64,000 nt of DNA, from assembly GCF_000182925.2 (NCBI RefSeq), contig NC_026505.1, positions 1,736,001 through 1,800,000 on the forward strand, written 5' to 3'. The DNA is from Neurospora crassa OR74A. Lineage: Eukaryota > Ascomycota > Sordariomycetes > Sordariales > Sordariaceae. The notes beneath the pieces were generated by a model. That model did no database searches. It was not told where the DNA came from and worked only from the letters and a program-made list of their open reading frames with translations. Position 1 is the stretch's first letter, and the number at the start of each line of letters is the position of its first letter. Shown piece after piece: positions 1 through 12,900 of the stretch. Both the position numbers and the translations under genes were made by a program.

Positions 1-745
1 GACGGTGGACATGATGATACTCCTTGCTGGTACTACATGTCTACCCTCAGAATAGGTAAACATCGCGCTGAAGAGGCAACGTGGCGATCAAGGAAGGAAG
101 AAAAGGGAGACCGAGCGTGTGTGTTGACTTTAAATGAATTGTTGGCCCAATGTTCTGTGTCTGCGGATCAGCCCTACAAAACTTCTCATCCGCATAAATG
201 CTCTCAAACAAGTTCGAACTTGCCTAATGTGCTTCAAAGTTGGAACTCCGACACTCACAGGTTCTTGTGCAGGCAACAAAAGACCTGGCTTGCATCGACA
301 GCTTCGCTGATGGGGTATATAGCCCTTGGTAGAATGCGTTTAGGGGTGTCCTTGGCTAGTGGCGTTGATCTCCATAGCTTGCTGCTTTCTCAATGTCTTG
401 AGAGAGTCATCGGAAGTGCCCCATCATGTAAAGACCAGTTCGGACAGGCATCGGCATAAGCACGATGCTTCGAACTTTGGCTTGTGATTGGGCTCGGCAT
501 TGGAAATAGCTGGGATGCGTGGCTGTGCTTCCATGGGGGGCAAGCTCGCTCTGACTGAGCTTGTCGTAAAAGAGAGGGCAGTGCTGCAGGTGGTGTGTCG
601 AAAGTCTCGGTGGCGTTTAGAATGTTCTCGAGGCATCGTGGGTGCCGAGTTCTCCTTCCTCTATATCTTTTCCTCCCCCTTCACCCCTTCCCCCCTTCCC
701 CCTCGCCCCTCTCTGTCTTATCCTCCTCTTTCTCTCCGCTTCTTC

Positions 746-781
<36 letters not shown>

Positions 782-3700
782 ATCTCCCTCATATCCCCCT
801 TCTCTCTTCATAGGGAGACGGACAGGTATCCAAAAGCTCAAACAGAGATACGTGTCGTGTTTCTGGAAGGTCAGGGATCGTCCGGTGGGGTTTGTGAGGT
901 CTGAAAATGAGGACATGGCATCCAAGGAGGTCGATCAAAGAAGACATAGGATTCCAGACAAAGACATCGAAGTGTGTTGTGCGGTTGAAGTTGAAATAAC
1001 GTGCTATCACTCGTCAGTTGTAGTGGCCCAGCAAGGTGTCCAGCGTCTTCAGTTCGAGCGAGTCCTCGGTCTGCTGCGTGATGTACTGCGTCTTTGGCGG
1101 ATTGGGGGGTGACAGCGGTCTCGTCTCGCCATCGTATCGTACACTTATTCGTCTTTCTAGTCCTTAGCGGGTCCGAATAGGTGACTTGGTTCGTGGATGA
1201 AGACTGAAAGAGAAAGAAATATGGGTTACAGGTCTAGAGGGTCACTTGAGACATTGTCCTCGGTCCGGAACCATTTAGAAGCCTTAGGGTAGAAGTAGTT
1301 TGATGGAAATGATGTCTGGACCAGGAGTCATGTCTGATGAGATTCGAACACAACCGTCTTTCAAAGACGAGCCTACGTTCGTCAGACAAACTTGGCGGGC
1401 GGAGATGTCATGTACCAGGCATGTCCCGCTTCGTTTGCAGTCACGGGAACATGCCTGTCATCTAGATCTTACCAACGACATCACTATGTGGAAACTTTAG
1501 ATAATTCTAGTTACCTCTAACTAGAGAAACAGGAACGGAAGCGCCGTGAACATGGAGCTAGTGATTGCAACAACCAAGAGATAAGAATGAAGGATAATAA
1601 AAACCAACAGAAAAGGGCGTAAACTGTTATACCGTTCATTTGTTGAGGCCATGTTGCAACCTGAATGTCTATGGAGAAGACAATAGGTTTCTAGAACGCC
1701 TCGTTTGTATATGTTTTGTTCTTCCTATCTTTGGGTTCCTTCTGGGGAGAAGGATCCTATATTTTACCCTAACTCTACTTCGTACAATAGTTTTTGTGAA
1801 ACAGAGTTGGGGTCAAAGACCGATTCTTCCTCACAGCAACGGGTATGTCTTGCTTTCATTTTCTTCGTTGTTTCGCTTCCTTGTTCTTTCTGTTCGTTGT
1901 TTGATGAACGGAGGAGATCGAGTGGTCGCCGGCACTACGGTCGATAGTAGGTAAGGTATGTGTCGCATCGTTGGAAAATGAGTGTCGAGAAGATGCTTTC
2001 CGGTACGGAAGAGAGAGATAGATCAAAAAGGGACTCCCCAGTTGTGTCTGCTAGAGACAACATATGATGTGACAAGTAAAGGTAATGGAAGATAGAAAAG
2101 TTGAGAAGTTGAAGGGGAGGACAAGCGGCTTGCTAGGGACCAGAAACAGAAGTGAATGCCAAATCCTTCTGAATGACACTCAGCTTGGCGGAAGCAGAAT
2201 TTGCACCTTGTAGTGGAGAGCCTGCGATGGGACAAAAGGCGGGATGTTGTTTGAGGCAGGGGGGAAAAAAAGAGAAAGAAAAAAAAAAACTAAGGAAAAT
2301 GTGTAAGAACATCCAACCTCGGAGCAGGAAAATAGGGCCAAGAGCATTTTCTGCAAGAGAGACAAGGAAACAAGACTTGGGGATGTACGGGAGGACAGCA
2401 TAGCAATATCCAAGGACCGCATCTTAGCTTCGCATTGTCGTCTCACACATATGTGTGTTTTCTACTACTGTAGGCCACGCCAGGAAGAGCCTCAAGTAGA
2501 AGCAAAGACCCTGGATGACACAGTTCAATTGCCGAGGGTACGTGCTTACTACGTGCTGGACCTTGCACAGGCTCTGTGACAAAATTTCGGTTATAACTTG
2601 CCAATCACAAACACTTGTTTACGATCGTGCCACCCCTCGAAGTGATTGCATTATGTCTAAATCTGGGGGGGTAGGTGAGAGGGGTAAGTGGGGAGCGCCG
2701 TGGTGCCAACTCCATCGCATCTACGGCTTAAATCCGAGGTGTATCTTGCAGCTCGGTTGCCGTGCTTCTGCTAGATACAGACGGAAGTGATATGTGGGGG
2801 AACTGCGTAGGTATGCTCGGATCTGGAGTTCGTCGTCGCCGTCATCTCGCTGCTGGTGGCGATAGTTGGTCTGTGGAGAGATATGGATCTGTTGTTAGTG
2901 ATATAGGAAGAATGCTCGGCATCGGTGCGTCGATGGCGAGGAAGAAGATCAGGTAAAGGGGGCGAGATAACGTGGGTAAGCCCCAAAAGCCTCAACATCT
3001 GCGTGCAGAGACAAGTTTGATAGGTAAGATAGTTGCATGATCTTTCCACGGCATTACTGCAAGGGGAGGTTGGCCTGAAAAGGTAGGCTATTATGGCGGC
3101 GGAGACTGCAAGATAGTCGAGAAGCAAGCACTTGGCGTGGCTCGCCGGGTAGGTGCAAGTTCAGAATACTGTGACTTGGTGCTAGTCTCGTCGACGCCCT
3201 CACGATGCCCACTCCAGTCTAGGTGCCTGGAGAGGTAGCAAAGATAGTTAACATCAGGCATAGCACCCGACTGTTACCAATTGTCCAGCTGTCCAGGCCT
3301 TGATCTCAACACATGTTAGCCAACTCCGCCATCATGTCAATGCCTTGTGGATATGTGGGTACCTTTGCAAAGTTGATGCCGTAGACGTGGAGATTCACTG
3401 TGTGAAGCGCTGATTGTATGCCAAGGGGATGCGATACAGCACCTCAGCCGCTCAGGTTGAACCATCGATGTTCTTGTCTCGCCCTCCCGAGTTCATGCAC
3501 CTGTGCCATGACGGCACCTCCCTATCACCGTACGTCGTAGTGTGGTTCTGTAGCACGAACAGGGACCAGAGAAGCCTTGCAAGCTGGTAAGCGTTGGTAA
3601 TTGACTGAAAGACAATATTTTCTTTTTCTTCTTTTGTTTTAGGAGGGGGGGGGGGAGGGGGGGGGGCGGGAAAGAGGAGAGGATGTACTTGGCTCTCATA

Positions 3701-5104
3701 AACCTGCCGAAATCTTGGTACTGGGAGGCAGTGCATAGGCACAGGATGACTGGCCTTCTATTCGCAGTATCGAAGACGGCGAATATTGTACCCCCTTGTC
3801 AACGCTGCGGTAAAAATGTTGCGCAGCCCTTCGTGCTTTAAGAAACATAAGTCCAATTGTCAGCCACTGCCACGTCTGCCAAGTTCTAAATAGGGTTGCA
3901 TACTAGAAGATGACTGACCTTTTTCCTGTCCAGTGACTACGGTTGTGCCTCAAAATTCGGGCCACCTGCAGCTGAGGTACGCCAAGAAACAAAATAAACG
4001 AGAGCGAGAGTTAGAAATGGAGGTGGTGGGCGAAGGGGGATTCAGGACGCCCTTCGGATAAGGCAGGGGCGGAGCGAGAACACGCTTCCTTTGCTGGAGC
4101 AGAATTGGAGACACAGGCAGAGCTGTCCTCTCCCCTAACGGGTACAACCGATAAGTGCATAACCTGTCGGCTTGTTCGTTATATCTTAGAAAACACTACC
4201 GTAATGTGATGCATGGTATTGGAGAACCTGCAGTCAACTCCAGTCAGCCACCATTGCAGTCTGCGTTTGGTGGCCTTGCACAGGTCCTCCTACGTGGATG
4301 ATGGTGGGCTGGGTGGACGTGGACGTGGACGTTGACATTGACTTAGCGAAGCAGTCTATCAAATTGGCATAGTAGCATGGTGTCAGGTTGAAATTGCTTG
4401 TAAGTGGCATCTTGAGCAATGAAGCCTAGAACACCAGCAAGTACGGAGGAAATGAAGGATGAAGGGGGGAAGGAAAAGGCAGGTTGAAGAGGGAGAAATA
4501 GCGAGGATGCAGAAGAATGTATTGAGAGGAAAGAAAAGGAGGAAAAGGGTAATAAAAGGTGAGCAGAGATCAAATAGAAACAAGAGGAAGCAGAACACAG
4601 AATGGCAAGATTGATGGTGCAGGAATTGGAGCATCGCGGACTCAAAATGCTGATTTGAGGTCGATAGGAGAAGAAAGGAAAAAGGGTTGGACAACTTGAA
4701 TGTGCCCTGATCGTAAAGTCTTGTGGATTTTGTGGACGGGCATATCGCAAACGTCCGGTGAATTATCACAAGGCAGCGGCCTGCCCTGCTTTCAAGTGCT
4801 TCGCCGTTTGTTACCAAAGTTTACGGGGTAGGTAACCAGGCGGATATGTCAATACACGGATCAGGTATAAGACTCACGCACCGGCAATCATTTTCAGTAA
4901 TCATGAGTACTAAGCCCGCCCGTACGTAACACGCTGATTGTGAATTTTGATGCACCTTCTTTCGTCTCGCTCTCTTTTCAGACCGATACCAACGACCATC
5001 CCCAGAAGTATACCAAGCTCATTGTACCCAGTCCTAGCCATGTCCACTCCAACAGCCGGAACGCACAGGCGTCTACTGGGCGCTTTCGCTTGACCTTGAG
5101 TTCC
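1..5104. other. Gene-free 5.1 kb interval
   Basis: I find no open frame here with recognisable domains, sensible composition or a convincing exon-intron structure. The longer frames are translations of pyrimidine-rich or purine-rich tracts (about 650-800, 2240-2300, 3600-3670 and 4450-4700). The stretch holds simple-sequence DNA: a CT run near 749-779, interrupted G runs at about 3642-3668, and a short GTGGAC-like hexamer run near 4313-4342. It may contain the distal promoter or UTRs of genes outside the window, which cannot be judged from here. Confidence 0.5.
749..779. repeat. CT dinucleotide microsatellite
   Basis: An almost uninterrupted CT repeat of about 15 units lies inside a longer pyrimidine-rich tract (about 650-800). 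The frames that read through it translate to Ser/Leu/Pro or Arg/Glu runs and are not genes. Confidence 0.9.
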
Positions 5105-6159
5105 CTACTCAATCCTAGCCCTCTTATTCTCACCCTGATCTTCCTTTTCTCCACTTCCACCACCAGCCGGATCCTCTACATCCTCCCTCCTCCTCACGGT
5201 ACCAGCACCTTCTCCAAGCTCTCCTCCATTTACGCCACCGTCTTCCTCTCCTTCGATCTCGATCTCAACCTCCTCGCCACCGATCCAATTCCCCTGTTCA
5301 TCGAAGTACTCGTGCACGTTCTCCGCCGTGATCCACCCGGAACTACCAGGCATCGGCGGCGGCAGACCTCCCGAATTCGACCCCGCAAACACGCCCTGGA
5401 AACCTTCGATGGCATCGCCCTCAAAGACTATCCTGTCATCGTCGTAATCTTCGTCTTCGTCGCCTTCTTCGACGGGGTCGGGGTTGAGATCGGAGCAAGC
5501 GGAGATGGCTTTGTAAAGTTTTGTTGCTTCATTGTCGGGTTGTTTCTTGCCGATTGTTGGCTCCTCCTCGATTTCGGTTTGTTGGGATTCGGTGGCAGGA
5601 GCAGGTTGGGGGATGAGGGTGAGTTCGACGGTTTCAAAGTCGTCGTCGTCGGCGCCGCCGTCGGGGGAGAGCTCGAGCTGGAGGAAGACGGAGGGGTACT
5701 TTGTTTCGCCGGTGCCAATGGTCTTGATCGCGTGAATGCTAATCACGGGGTAGGGGATCTCAAAGCCAACTTCGGCGGAAGGTGAAAATATCGTGAGGTT
5801 TCTGCAAAGAGGAGGGGTGGGGTTGTCAACTTTTGTTCCAGCGCGTGAGGACCTTGACGGTTAGAGAGCACATGGACATACTGGGAGTTGACGTAGAGAT
5901 CAACTTTCTGCTCAACGGTTTCCTCAGCACCCTCACTCAAAGCGGCACTTTCAGGAGCTGTAGGTTCGGCCTCGAGGTCGGCCGGGAAGAAGGGCAACCT
6001 GCCGCGCTGCGACTTGGGAATCCAGGCCTTTGCGCCGGTCGCATGGTAGTAGAGGACTGGCTTTCCGCCAAAGAATGTCTCGGGAGTTTGCCGGAGGTGC
6101 TCTTCAAGAGGCTTGAAGTCCGCAAGAGCGGGCGGCGTTCGGATCGTGGTAGGAGCCAT
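5105..6159 (-). CDS. saf5: ICln/Saf5-type Sm-protein assembly chaperone
   Basis: Two exons: 6159-5882 and 5801-5105, with an 80-nt intron (5881-5802) that has a GTATGT donor, a CTAAC branch-like site and a GCAG acceptor. The product is 324 aa. The N-terminal half reads as the PH-like ICln (CLNS1A/Lot5/Saf5) domain: a DLYVNSQ-NLTIF junction, then GFEIPYPVISIHAI, which is the conserved core and is completed only by this splice. The C-terminal half has an acidic linker, a GWITAENVHEYFDEQGNW block and a Glu/Gly-rich acidic tail. ICln proteins hold Sm proteins during snRNP assembly with the methylosome; that role is from the family. The start sits in a good context (AAAATGGCT) and the gene is divergent from the 227-aa gene at 6677. 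Family assignment is strong; orthology to fission yeast saf5 is inferred. Confidence 0.85.
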
Positions 6160-6676
6160 TTTGTTGGTTTGTTAAGGTTGTGTTTTTTGGTGTAGAATTA
6201 CGTACAAGTTACCTCTGCGAGCTTGAAGTTGTGAAGCTGCTAAAGCTCCAGAAGCTCTGGGGCTCTGGGCGACCTACATATCTTTTAGTGGGTCCGATTT
6301 GCTCCATTATGGGGCTTATCAGTTTATCGTTCCCGCTGTGGAATGACCCCTGTAGCTCCATCGACACTCATCATCGCCCACTGCACCAGACTGGAACATC
6401 CCCGCGCATCCAAGTTCAACAACGTCAACATCGCTTCCCTCGACTCGGATAGGAACCTCGAAATAGATTCACGACACAGGCGGAACTACCTCGATTGAGA
6501 TACTATTGCAATCACATCGAAGTACTGCAACCTGAGCCCTCAGATAGACGGTACTCAAGCACTTCATCTATCCTCTGCCACCCGTCGTGGTCCCAGTCCT
6601 CAAGGTCCTTCGTCCGGCCTGAAACATCACTTCTACCTCTCAGCCTCGCAGAATTCCCCTACCACAACTCTTCAAA
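6160..6676. promoter_or_regulatory. Shared divergent promoter region
   Basis: The 517 bp lie between two divergent start codons (ICln-like gene leftward, 227-aa gene rightward), so both promoters and 5' leaders must lie here or overlap. I see no strong TATA box. The open frame running rightwards from 6495 is leader sequence, because the better start is the ATG at 6677 followed by an intron. Confidence 0.5.
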
Positions 6677-7466
6677 ATGCACGACAACCGTAAGTCGCCC
6701 ACCCCCAACCCTCCCCCCTCGCTATTGTTTTCTTTTTCCCATCCTTCCTCTCCCTCCTAACAACATCCTAACTAACACCCCCTCTCATTACCCAGGAACC
6801 CATCCCCTCCTCCAACAACTCCCCCTAACCGTCTCTCCCTTCGTCTCCCTCCCCTCCTCCGTCACTTTACCCTACACTTACAAGCCCATGCCAAGCGCCC
6901 TCCCGCCCTCTCCATCCGGCGTTGGCGTCAACACCCCCAACCAATCCGAAGGAGGCGACCCAACAGCATCAGCGTCCTCCAACAACAAACCAAAATACAT
7001 CATCTCCCCTGCGTCCGGTCACGCCGCCCACCCAGACGACATCATCGCCTCATGTCAAGCTCTACAAGCGCACGTCGCCAAGTTGCAGTCTGACGCCAGC
7101 GCGGAGCTGAAGGCTTTCGAGGAGAGAATCAAGAAAAGGGAGCTGGCTGAGAAGAGACGGGTGGCGCCGGGGTGGTTGGATAGTGAGGCGAGGTTGTTGG
7201 AGCCGGAGCGGAAGGGTGGGAACTCCAGCTCCACCAAAGGAGGGAATGGTGGAGGGAGTTTGCTGGATGCGCAAGATGGTGAGAGTGACGAGCAGCAGGG
7301 AGGAAATGGGGGGAAGGATGGCAGTATCGCTGGGTTGACTCAAAGGTTTGGTGGGCAAGGGTTTGGGTTGGGGCACGGAAATGGGGGTCCAAGTGAGATG
7401 GCGGTGCCAGATCAAGGCGAGGAGTTGGACAGGGCGTTTGGGGTGGTGGGGATGGGTCAAAGGTGA
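6677..7466 (+). CDS. Unidentified 227-aa protein with a central helix
   Basis: Two exons, 6677-6689 and 6796-7466. The first encodes only MHDN plus one base. The 106-nt intron has a GTAAGT donor and a CCCAG acceptor and is followed at once by THPLLQQLPLTVSPFVSLP. The product has a Pro/Ser-rich N-terminal third, then a compact block (about residues 78-145) with DDIIASCQALQAHVAKLQSD, a charged and probably helical or coiled-coil stretch, and a RRVAPGWLDSE segment. The C-terminal third is Gly/Gln-rich low complexity. I do not recognise the family. The reading frame is supported by the tiny first exon with a clean donor, the conserved-looking core and the TGA at 7464-7466. It is divergent from the ICln-like gene and convergent with IRC6, whose stop is 254 bp away. 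Confidence 0.7.
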
Positions 7467-7720
7467 TGGTCTGGTTGCAAGTTTTTGGCGATGTGAGTTT
7501 GCGATTACGGAAATCCAGTATCGGTGACACGATTCTTTCAAACTCTGCACCACTACCTCATAGCCCGGCGAAGTATCGTAGCAAAATAGGTTGGGGAGCG
7601 AACAGGTGGCCACAAAGACATTTGAACATGGAGAGGCGGATGTAGTTGACGACCTGATGAACTGCGTGTGACAGAAACTATCAGCGAGAAGCGTCTGCCT
7701 GTGCCATATCTTGATCGACA

Positions 7721-9306
7721 TCACAACTCCCTCATAACCTCCTCGACGGCCTTCAACGCCAACTTCCTCCTTTGCTCCTCCGGTACTGTGCCGCTCATAT
7801 CCCTAACAGCTTGCAACTTGAGCATCATCTTGGCGATCTTCTCCACATCTTCCTCTCCTATCTCTTCTTCCTCCTCCTTTACCTTGTCTGCCCCAGACTC
7901 AGACTCAGCGCTCGGTCCAGCCTTTGCTACGTCTGTGGCAACAGCAGCGGATTCCCCCTTCTCCTCACCTTTCTTCGTCGCCTTTTCCTGCCCTTCTGTT
8001 GTCTGCGTCACGCTCTTCAACGCCTCCAAGTCTTCTTCCGCCGTCCTATTCGAATCTTCAGCCCCCTTCAGGAACGCCTTCCGCATTTCCATTTTCTGCT
8101 TCTTGGTGTACCCAAAGCCAAGATCGAACTCATCCTCAGCATCCCCGTCGTGTTCATCAACGTAGTCCTCTTCGTCTTCAGACTCGTCGAACAGCCCACG
8201 ATTGTGGTTGTTGTTATTGTTGTCGCCCTCGTCGCCGTCTCCGCCTGACCAGTCATTAGACTGCAGTGCCTCCAGGACTCGCGCGATGCCCATCTTTTCG
8301 CCGAATTCGTTTCTCTTCTCCTCCCCTTTCTTGCTGTTGTTGTTGTTGCCGCCACCAACCCGATGATGAACAAACTCCAACCCCCACTCCGCACACAAGT
8401 CATCCCATTCATTAATCTCATCTTCCATGTCGACGTCCATTTCAGCAAAAGTAGTCTCACCATCACCACCACCACCGATATCTGATGACACCGTCGCCGT
8501 CGCCGTTGTTGTCGTAACGCCAACAGCCAACCCCACACCCTCCCACTCCCACCCACCTAGTCCCTCCCGCACCACCTTGCCCACCCCCTTGATCAACTCC
8601 CTCGTCTTTTCTTTCTGTGCCGCTTTCACCTTGGCATCATCTTCACCACCTGAAGAAGAAGAAGAAGATATAGAAGACCCAGATGATGAAAAAGGAATCT
8701 CAAAAACACAAACAACCCCGCCCAAAACCCCCAGCACCTCCTTCGCCTCCTCGCTCAAAAAGCTCGCTGACCAGTCGGCAGGCGAAGAAATCAGGTCTAG
8801 CCAGATGGGGATGGATGCAGTGTAGTAAGGTGTAGAGAGAGAGAGGTGGTGAGTGATTCCTGCAAGGGAAGGTTCCGTTGCCGTGTGTTCTGATGAATCT
8901 TTTTGTTCTTCTTCTTCGTCTTCTTCTTCTTGTGAGGGTGGTTGTGGTTGTGGTTGTTGTTGTTGTTGGGGAGTGGGGGCCGTGCCGGTTAGGTCTATTA
9001 TTTGTTAATTAATGGGGAAGAAAAAAATAAAAAAAATAAAAATGTTTGAGAGGGGGGTGGGGGGGGGGGGGGGGGGGGGGAGAAAGAGAAAGTGGTGGTA
9101 AAAGGTAAAGCGCTGGTTGGTTATGTATGCGAGAATGGGAAAGATATGGGGAAGTAGTAATGAGAGGGGAGAAGGGCAGAATGAAGGAACATGAGGTGGC
9201 ATGGCATACCTCTGATGACGGCACCGAGATGGTCTGAGGAGTCGGTGAGGGCGACGGCTAGGATTCGGCGCGGGTTGCCAATTTCTTCCACTTTGGTAGG
9301 CACCAT
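7721..9306 (-). CDS. IRC6: IRC6 / p34-type adaptin-binding protein
   Basis: Two exons: 9306-9210 and 8994-7721, product 456 aa. Exon 1 gives MVPTKVEEIGNPRRILAVAL and continues to the donor GTATGCC. The 215-nt intron ends in AATAATAG and is followed by DLTGTAPTP. After a Gln/Glu-rich run comes the segment with YYTASIPIWLDLI and FLSEEAKEVLGVLGGVVCVF. This order (short beta strand, DLTG, PIWLDLI, LGGVVCVF) is that of the Irc6/AAGAB (p34) family, which has a GTPase-like N-terminal fold and helps assemble AP-1/AP-2 clathrin adaptors. The middle is Ser/Asn/Asp-rich; the C-terminus (about residues 425-456) ends in a helix with MSGTVPEEQRRKLALKAVEE, typical of the family. The intron carries a 22-base C run on the coding strand. 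The frame beginning at the internal Met (8758) is a truncated reading. Confidence 0.85.
9059..9080. repeat. G22 homopolymer in IRC6 intron
   Basis: A run of 22 G on the plus strand (22 C on the coding strand) lies inside the IRC6 intron, about 65-85 nt upstream of the acceptor. It is part of a broader pyrimidine-rich stretch on the transcribed strand. Its exact length should be regarded as uncertain in any assembly. Confidence 0.95.
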
Positions 9307-9917
9307 TTTGTCAAGGTTCTTAACTAAGAAAAAAAAAGATGGGTTTGTTGTTTTGTTGAAGTGAGGGGCTCCGAGAAAGTAAGTCGCCAAGTGGTGTACT
9401 GTAGCAAGATGAGCATGGGGATGATAGTGACACCTGCCTATGGTAAGTAACCGTTGAACCGTGACGCCACAGCAAGTGGAACGGGGGATAGGGAGTTGGC
9501 GCAGAAAAGTGGATCTTGGTGGCTTACTGGTACATAGTATGTGGCGCATATTATCCATGGACTTCGTTCGGTCGCCATCACCAACATTTATTTACACAGG
9601 TTTCAGCGATCATATTCGTAGTTCTGATCTCTGTATATACACTACATCATCCATGCCCGCTGTCGATGATGTCTATCATCTCAAAGCAAATGTGTTAAGC
9701 ACCAAAATGAAATATGCGCTCTTGTTTTCCTCCATCATCCTGAACCCAACCCAGAAAGAAAAAAGACACCCCCTCCATCCCGAGTTTCCATCTCATCATT
9801 CGTTGGTCTATACCCTTCTGAATCATACTCCATGATCCATCAGGCCATTTTATAACATGACTTAATCCCATTTTGACTTGCATCTGTCACTTTCCTTTCA
9901 GCATCTCCAAGAGGAAT
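9307..9917. other. Intergenic: IRC6 promoter and ABC transporter 3' region
   Basis: The 611 bp separate the start of IRC6 from the stop of the ABC transporter gene; both are on the minus strand. The right part must hold the 3' UTR of the transporter and the left part the promoter and leader of IRC6. Frames on either strand are short and show no domain. Confidence 0.5.
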
Positions 9918-12900
9918 TTAGTTTTCCCCATCCTTCTTTCCCTCATCTCCAGTCCCGCTTCCCTCAGCAGTGGTAGCCGTGCTCGGCTGTTCATCCTCTT
10001 CATCAATATCAACCAACTGCTTGGTCTTGTACGCCTTCTTGGCGATTTTGACCAGCGTGTCGTAGTCACCGCTCATCTCGCACATACTCCTGAAGCTGCC
10101 ATCGGTCTTCTGCATCAGCTCCCAGGGATGTGCGTACTCGACAATCTTGCCCTTGTCCAGCACAAGGACCTTGTCATAGTCGGCAATGGTCTGCAGACGG
10201 TGGGCAATAGTGATGATGGTGCTGGTCAACTCGCGGATGGTCTCCTGAATGGCGGCATCGGTGGCGTAGTCGATCGAGGCGGTGGCCTCATCCATGACGA
10301 GAACAGTGGGCTTCTTGAGCATGGCGCGTGCCAAGCAAAGAAGCTGACGCTGACCCTGCGAGAGGTTGTTGCCGGACTCGGTGACGGGAGAGGAAAGGTC
10401 GAGGAAGATGTTCTTGTTGGTAGCAGTGGCGGGACGAGAAGGCTCCGACTCGCTCTCAGGAGCAACGGGGGTCTGAGGAAGAAGGGCGGTGCTGACGGCA
10501 CCAGGGATGACCTCATCAGCCTTGATCAGGTGCACGCGGCGAAGAGCGGCAAAGATCTCCTCATCAGTGTACATGTTGAAGGGGTCGAGGTTGGTCCGGA
10601 TGGTACCCATGAAGAGCGTAGGCTCCTGAGGAACGATGGTGAGAGCCTCACGGAGATCACGGAGACCAATCAGACCAATATCAATATCGTCGATCAGGAT
10701 CTTGCCCTCATCCGCCTCCAGAGCACGGAAAATGGCCAAAGTCAGGGAACTCTTTCCAGCACCAGTACGGCCCACAATACCAATCTTCTCGTGGGCTTCA
10801 ATCTTGAAGGTAAGGTTGCGGAGCACGGGCTCTAATTCAGCTCTATAGCGTGTAGTGTAGTTGATGAACTCGACAGAGCCGTGGGCAGGCCAGTTCGCAG
10901 GCGGACGGTTGTCCTCAACAACAGCCACGGCCTCTTGCTCGACGTCAAGGTACTCCTTGATGCGCTCAACGGAGTTCATGTTCTGCTCGTTCATCGCATA
11001 AAGACGAACCAGCCAGAGTATGTTATCCGCAAAACCGATAGCATAGCTGAGAGAGATACCCGCAGAACCAGGATCGATCTTGCCGAGGCTGAGAATGACG
11101 AAGACTCCAGCAGAGAAAGCAACGAGATCACCAAGAACATCAGTCCTGAAAGCGAGCCATCTGTTGGCAGCCCAAAGGTAGATGAACGGGCGGATCTGAG
11201 CGTTGATCTTGGCAAAGTTTTCCCGAATGAAACGTCTCTCAGCACCATACGCTCTGATGGTGACGACACCGCTCAAAGTCTCTCCGAACTGCTGGAAAAG
11301 AGGGCTGCGTTGCACGGACTCCAGGCGCTTCAGGTCGCGCGAGGCATGGAGATAGAAGGCGCCAAGGAAAACGTACAGGATGGTGATGAAGAAACCGGCA
11401 ATCAAGAAACCGGGAGTAATCCAGGCAATCAAAGTAACGGTGACGCCAATTCCGAGGACACAACTCATGACTCCAATAGCAATAGGCGCAACCTCCTGGT
11501 CAATAGCCTCCAAGTCCTTACTGAATCGGTTCATGATCTGTCCGAGAGGGGTGACATCGAAGAACTTGAAACGGGCACCAGCGACGGCACGCATCAGACG
11601 CTGGTGGAGCTTCCACGAGGCAGTCAAGGAACCGAAGAAAATCCACATGTCCCTGGCGAAAGCAGCAACGGCGCCACCGATACCGATGATGGCCAGCATG
11701 GTCAAGTAGTAACCCACGTTGACATCACTATTCGAGGTGGTCGAGAAAGTGTTGCTGTCGTTGCCCTTGATGTAGGTGGCGATCGAAGCAAAGTAGGTAG
11801 GTGAGACGGTCTGGCTGGAATAGCTCTGCGAGTTCATGTTGAAGGTGGGTGCAACAACCTCGTCCATAGCGTATTGGTTAGCCCATTCCTTGATCCACAG
11901 ACTGGTGGCGACACCAGAGAACTGCTGAGCGCCAAAAACAACCGCGGATAAAACCCAGAACCACCATTTACCCATAGCGGTAAGGTAGAGCTTCATGACA
12001 GGCCACTTAACAGCACCAGTAGCCTTGCTTTCTTCCATAGCATCCTGTTTCTTGTGCTCCTTCTTGATCGTCTGAGCCTTAGTCTGAGATTCACTGCCGT
12101 CGGCCTCGTTGATCATGGTGTGGTCACCTTCCTCTCCGACACTAGACGGAACCCGGGAAGGGACGCGAGAGACATGCGCGGAGCCAGGATAGGACTTTTG
12201 GGCGAGGTCCTCGCCGAACTTGCCAGCCGCGATGAGCTCCTGAGGGGAGCCCTGTGCAGTAACACGACCATTGGCCATTTGGACAACGAAGTCGGAGAAA
12301 GGAACGCAGAGAGGGATGTTGTGAGATACGAGGATGCAAGTGCGATGCTTCATCAAAGGACCCATGATGCAGTTGCTGAATATCCACTGAGCGGTGTGAG
12401 AATCAACGGCGCTAAGGCAGTCATCCATAAGAAGGTGCTTAGAGTTGGAGTAGACGGCACGAGCCAGCGAAATGCGCTGCTTCTGGCCACCGGAGAGGGT
12501 AATGCCCTTCTCACCGACCAAGGTCTCATCGCCGTTATCAAGAATCTCCAGATCACGCTCCAGAGCGCAAGCAACAATGACGTCCTTGTATCTCTGCTCA
12601 TCAAGCGGTGCACTGAAAAGAATGTTGTCCTTGATAGAACCATTGACAAGCCAGGCTTGCTGGGCAACATAGGCGCACGTGTCGGCAAGGCCAGTTTCGG
12701 GGTCGGGGCGGACATCCTCACGGCTGCGGCCTCCGGGAAGGAAGACACGACCCTTGAGAATGGTCATCTCACCAAGCAAAGCCATAAGCATAGAGGACTT
12801 TCCGCATCCCGTGGGGCCAGTGATGACGTTGAGCTTGCCCTGCTGGAATTCGATATTGAGGTCAAGGAGGCGGAAAGCCAAGCTTCCGTCCTTAGCAACA

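Noticed and set aside
488-1112. Frames rich in Ser/Leu/Pro or Arg/Glu
   Set aside because: They are translations of the CT microsatellite and adjoining pyrimidine tract on either strand.
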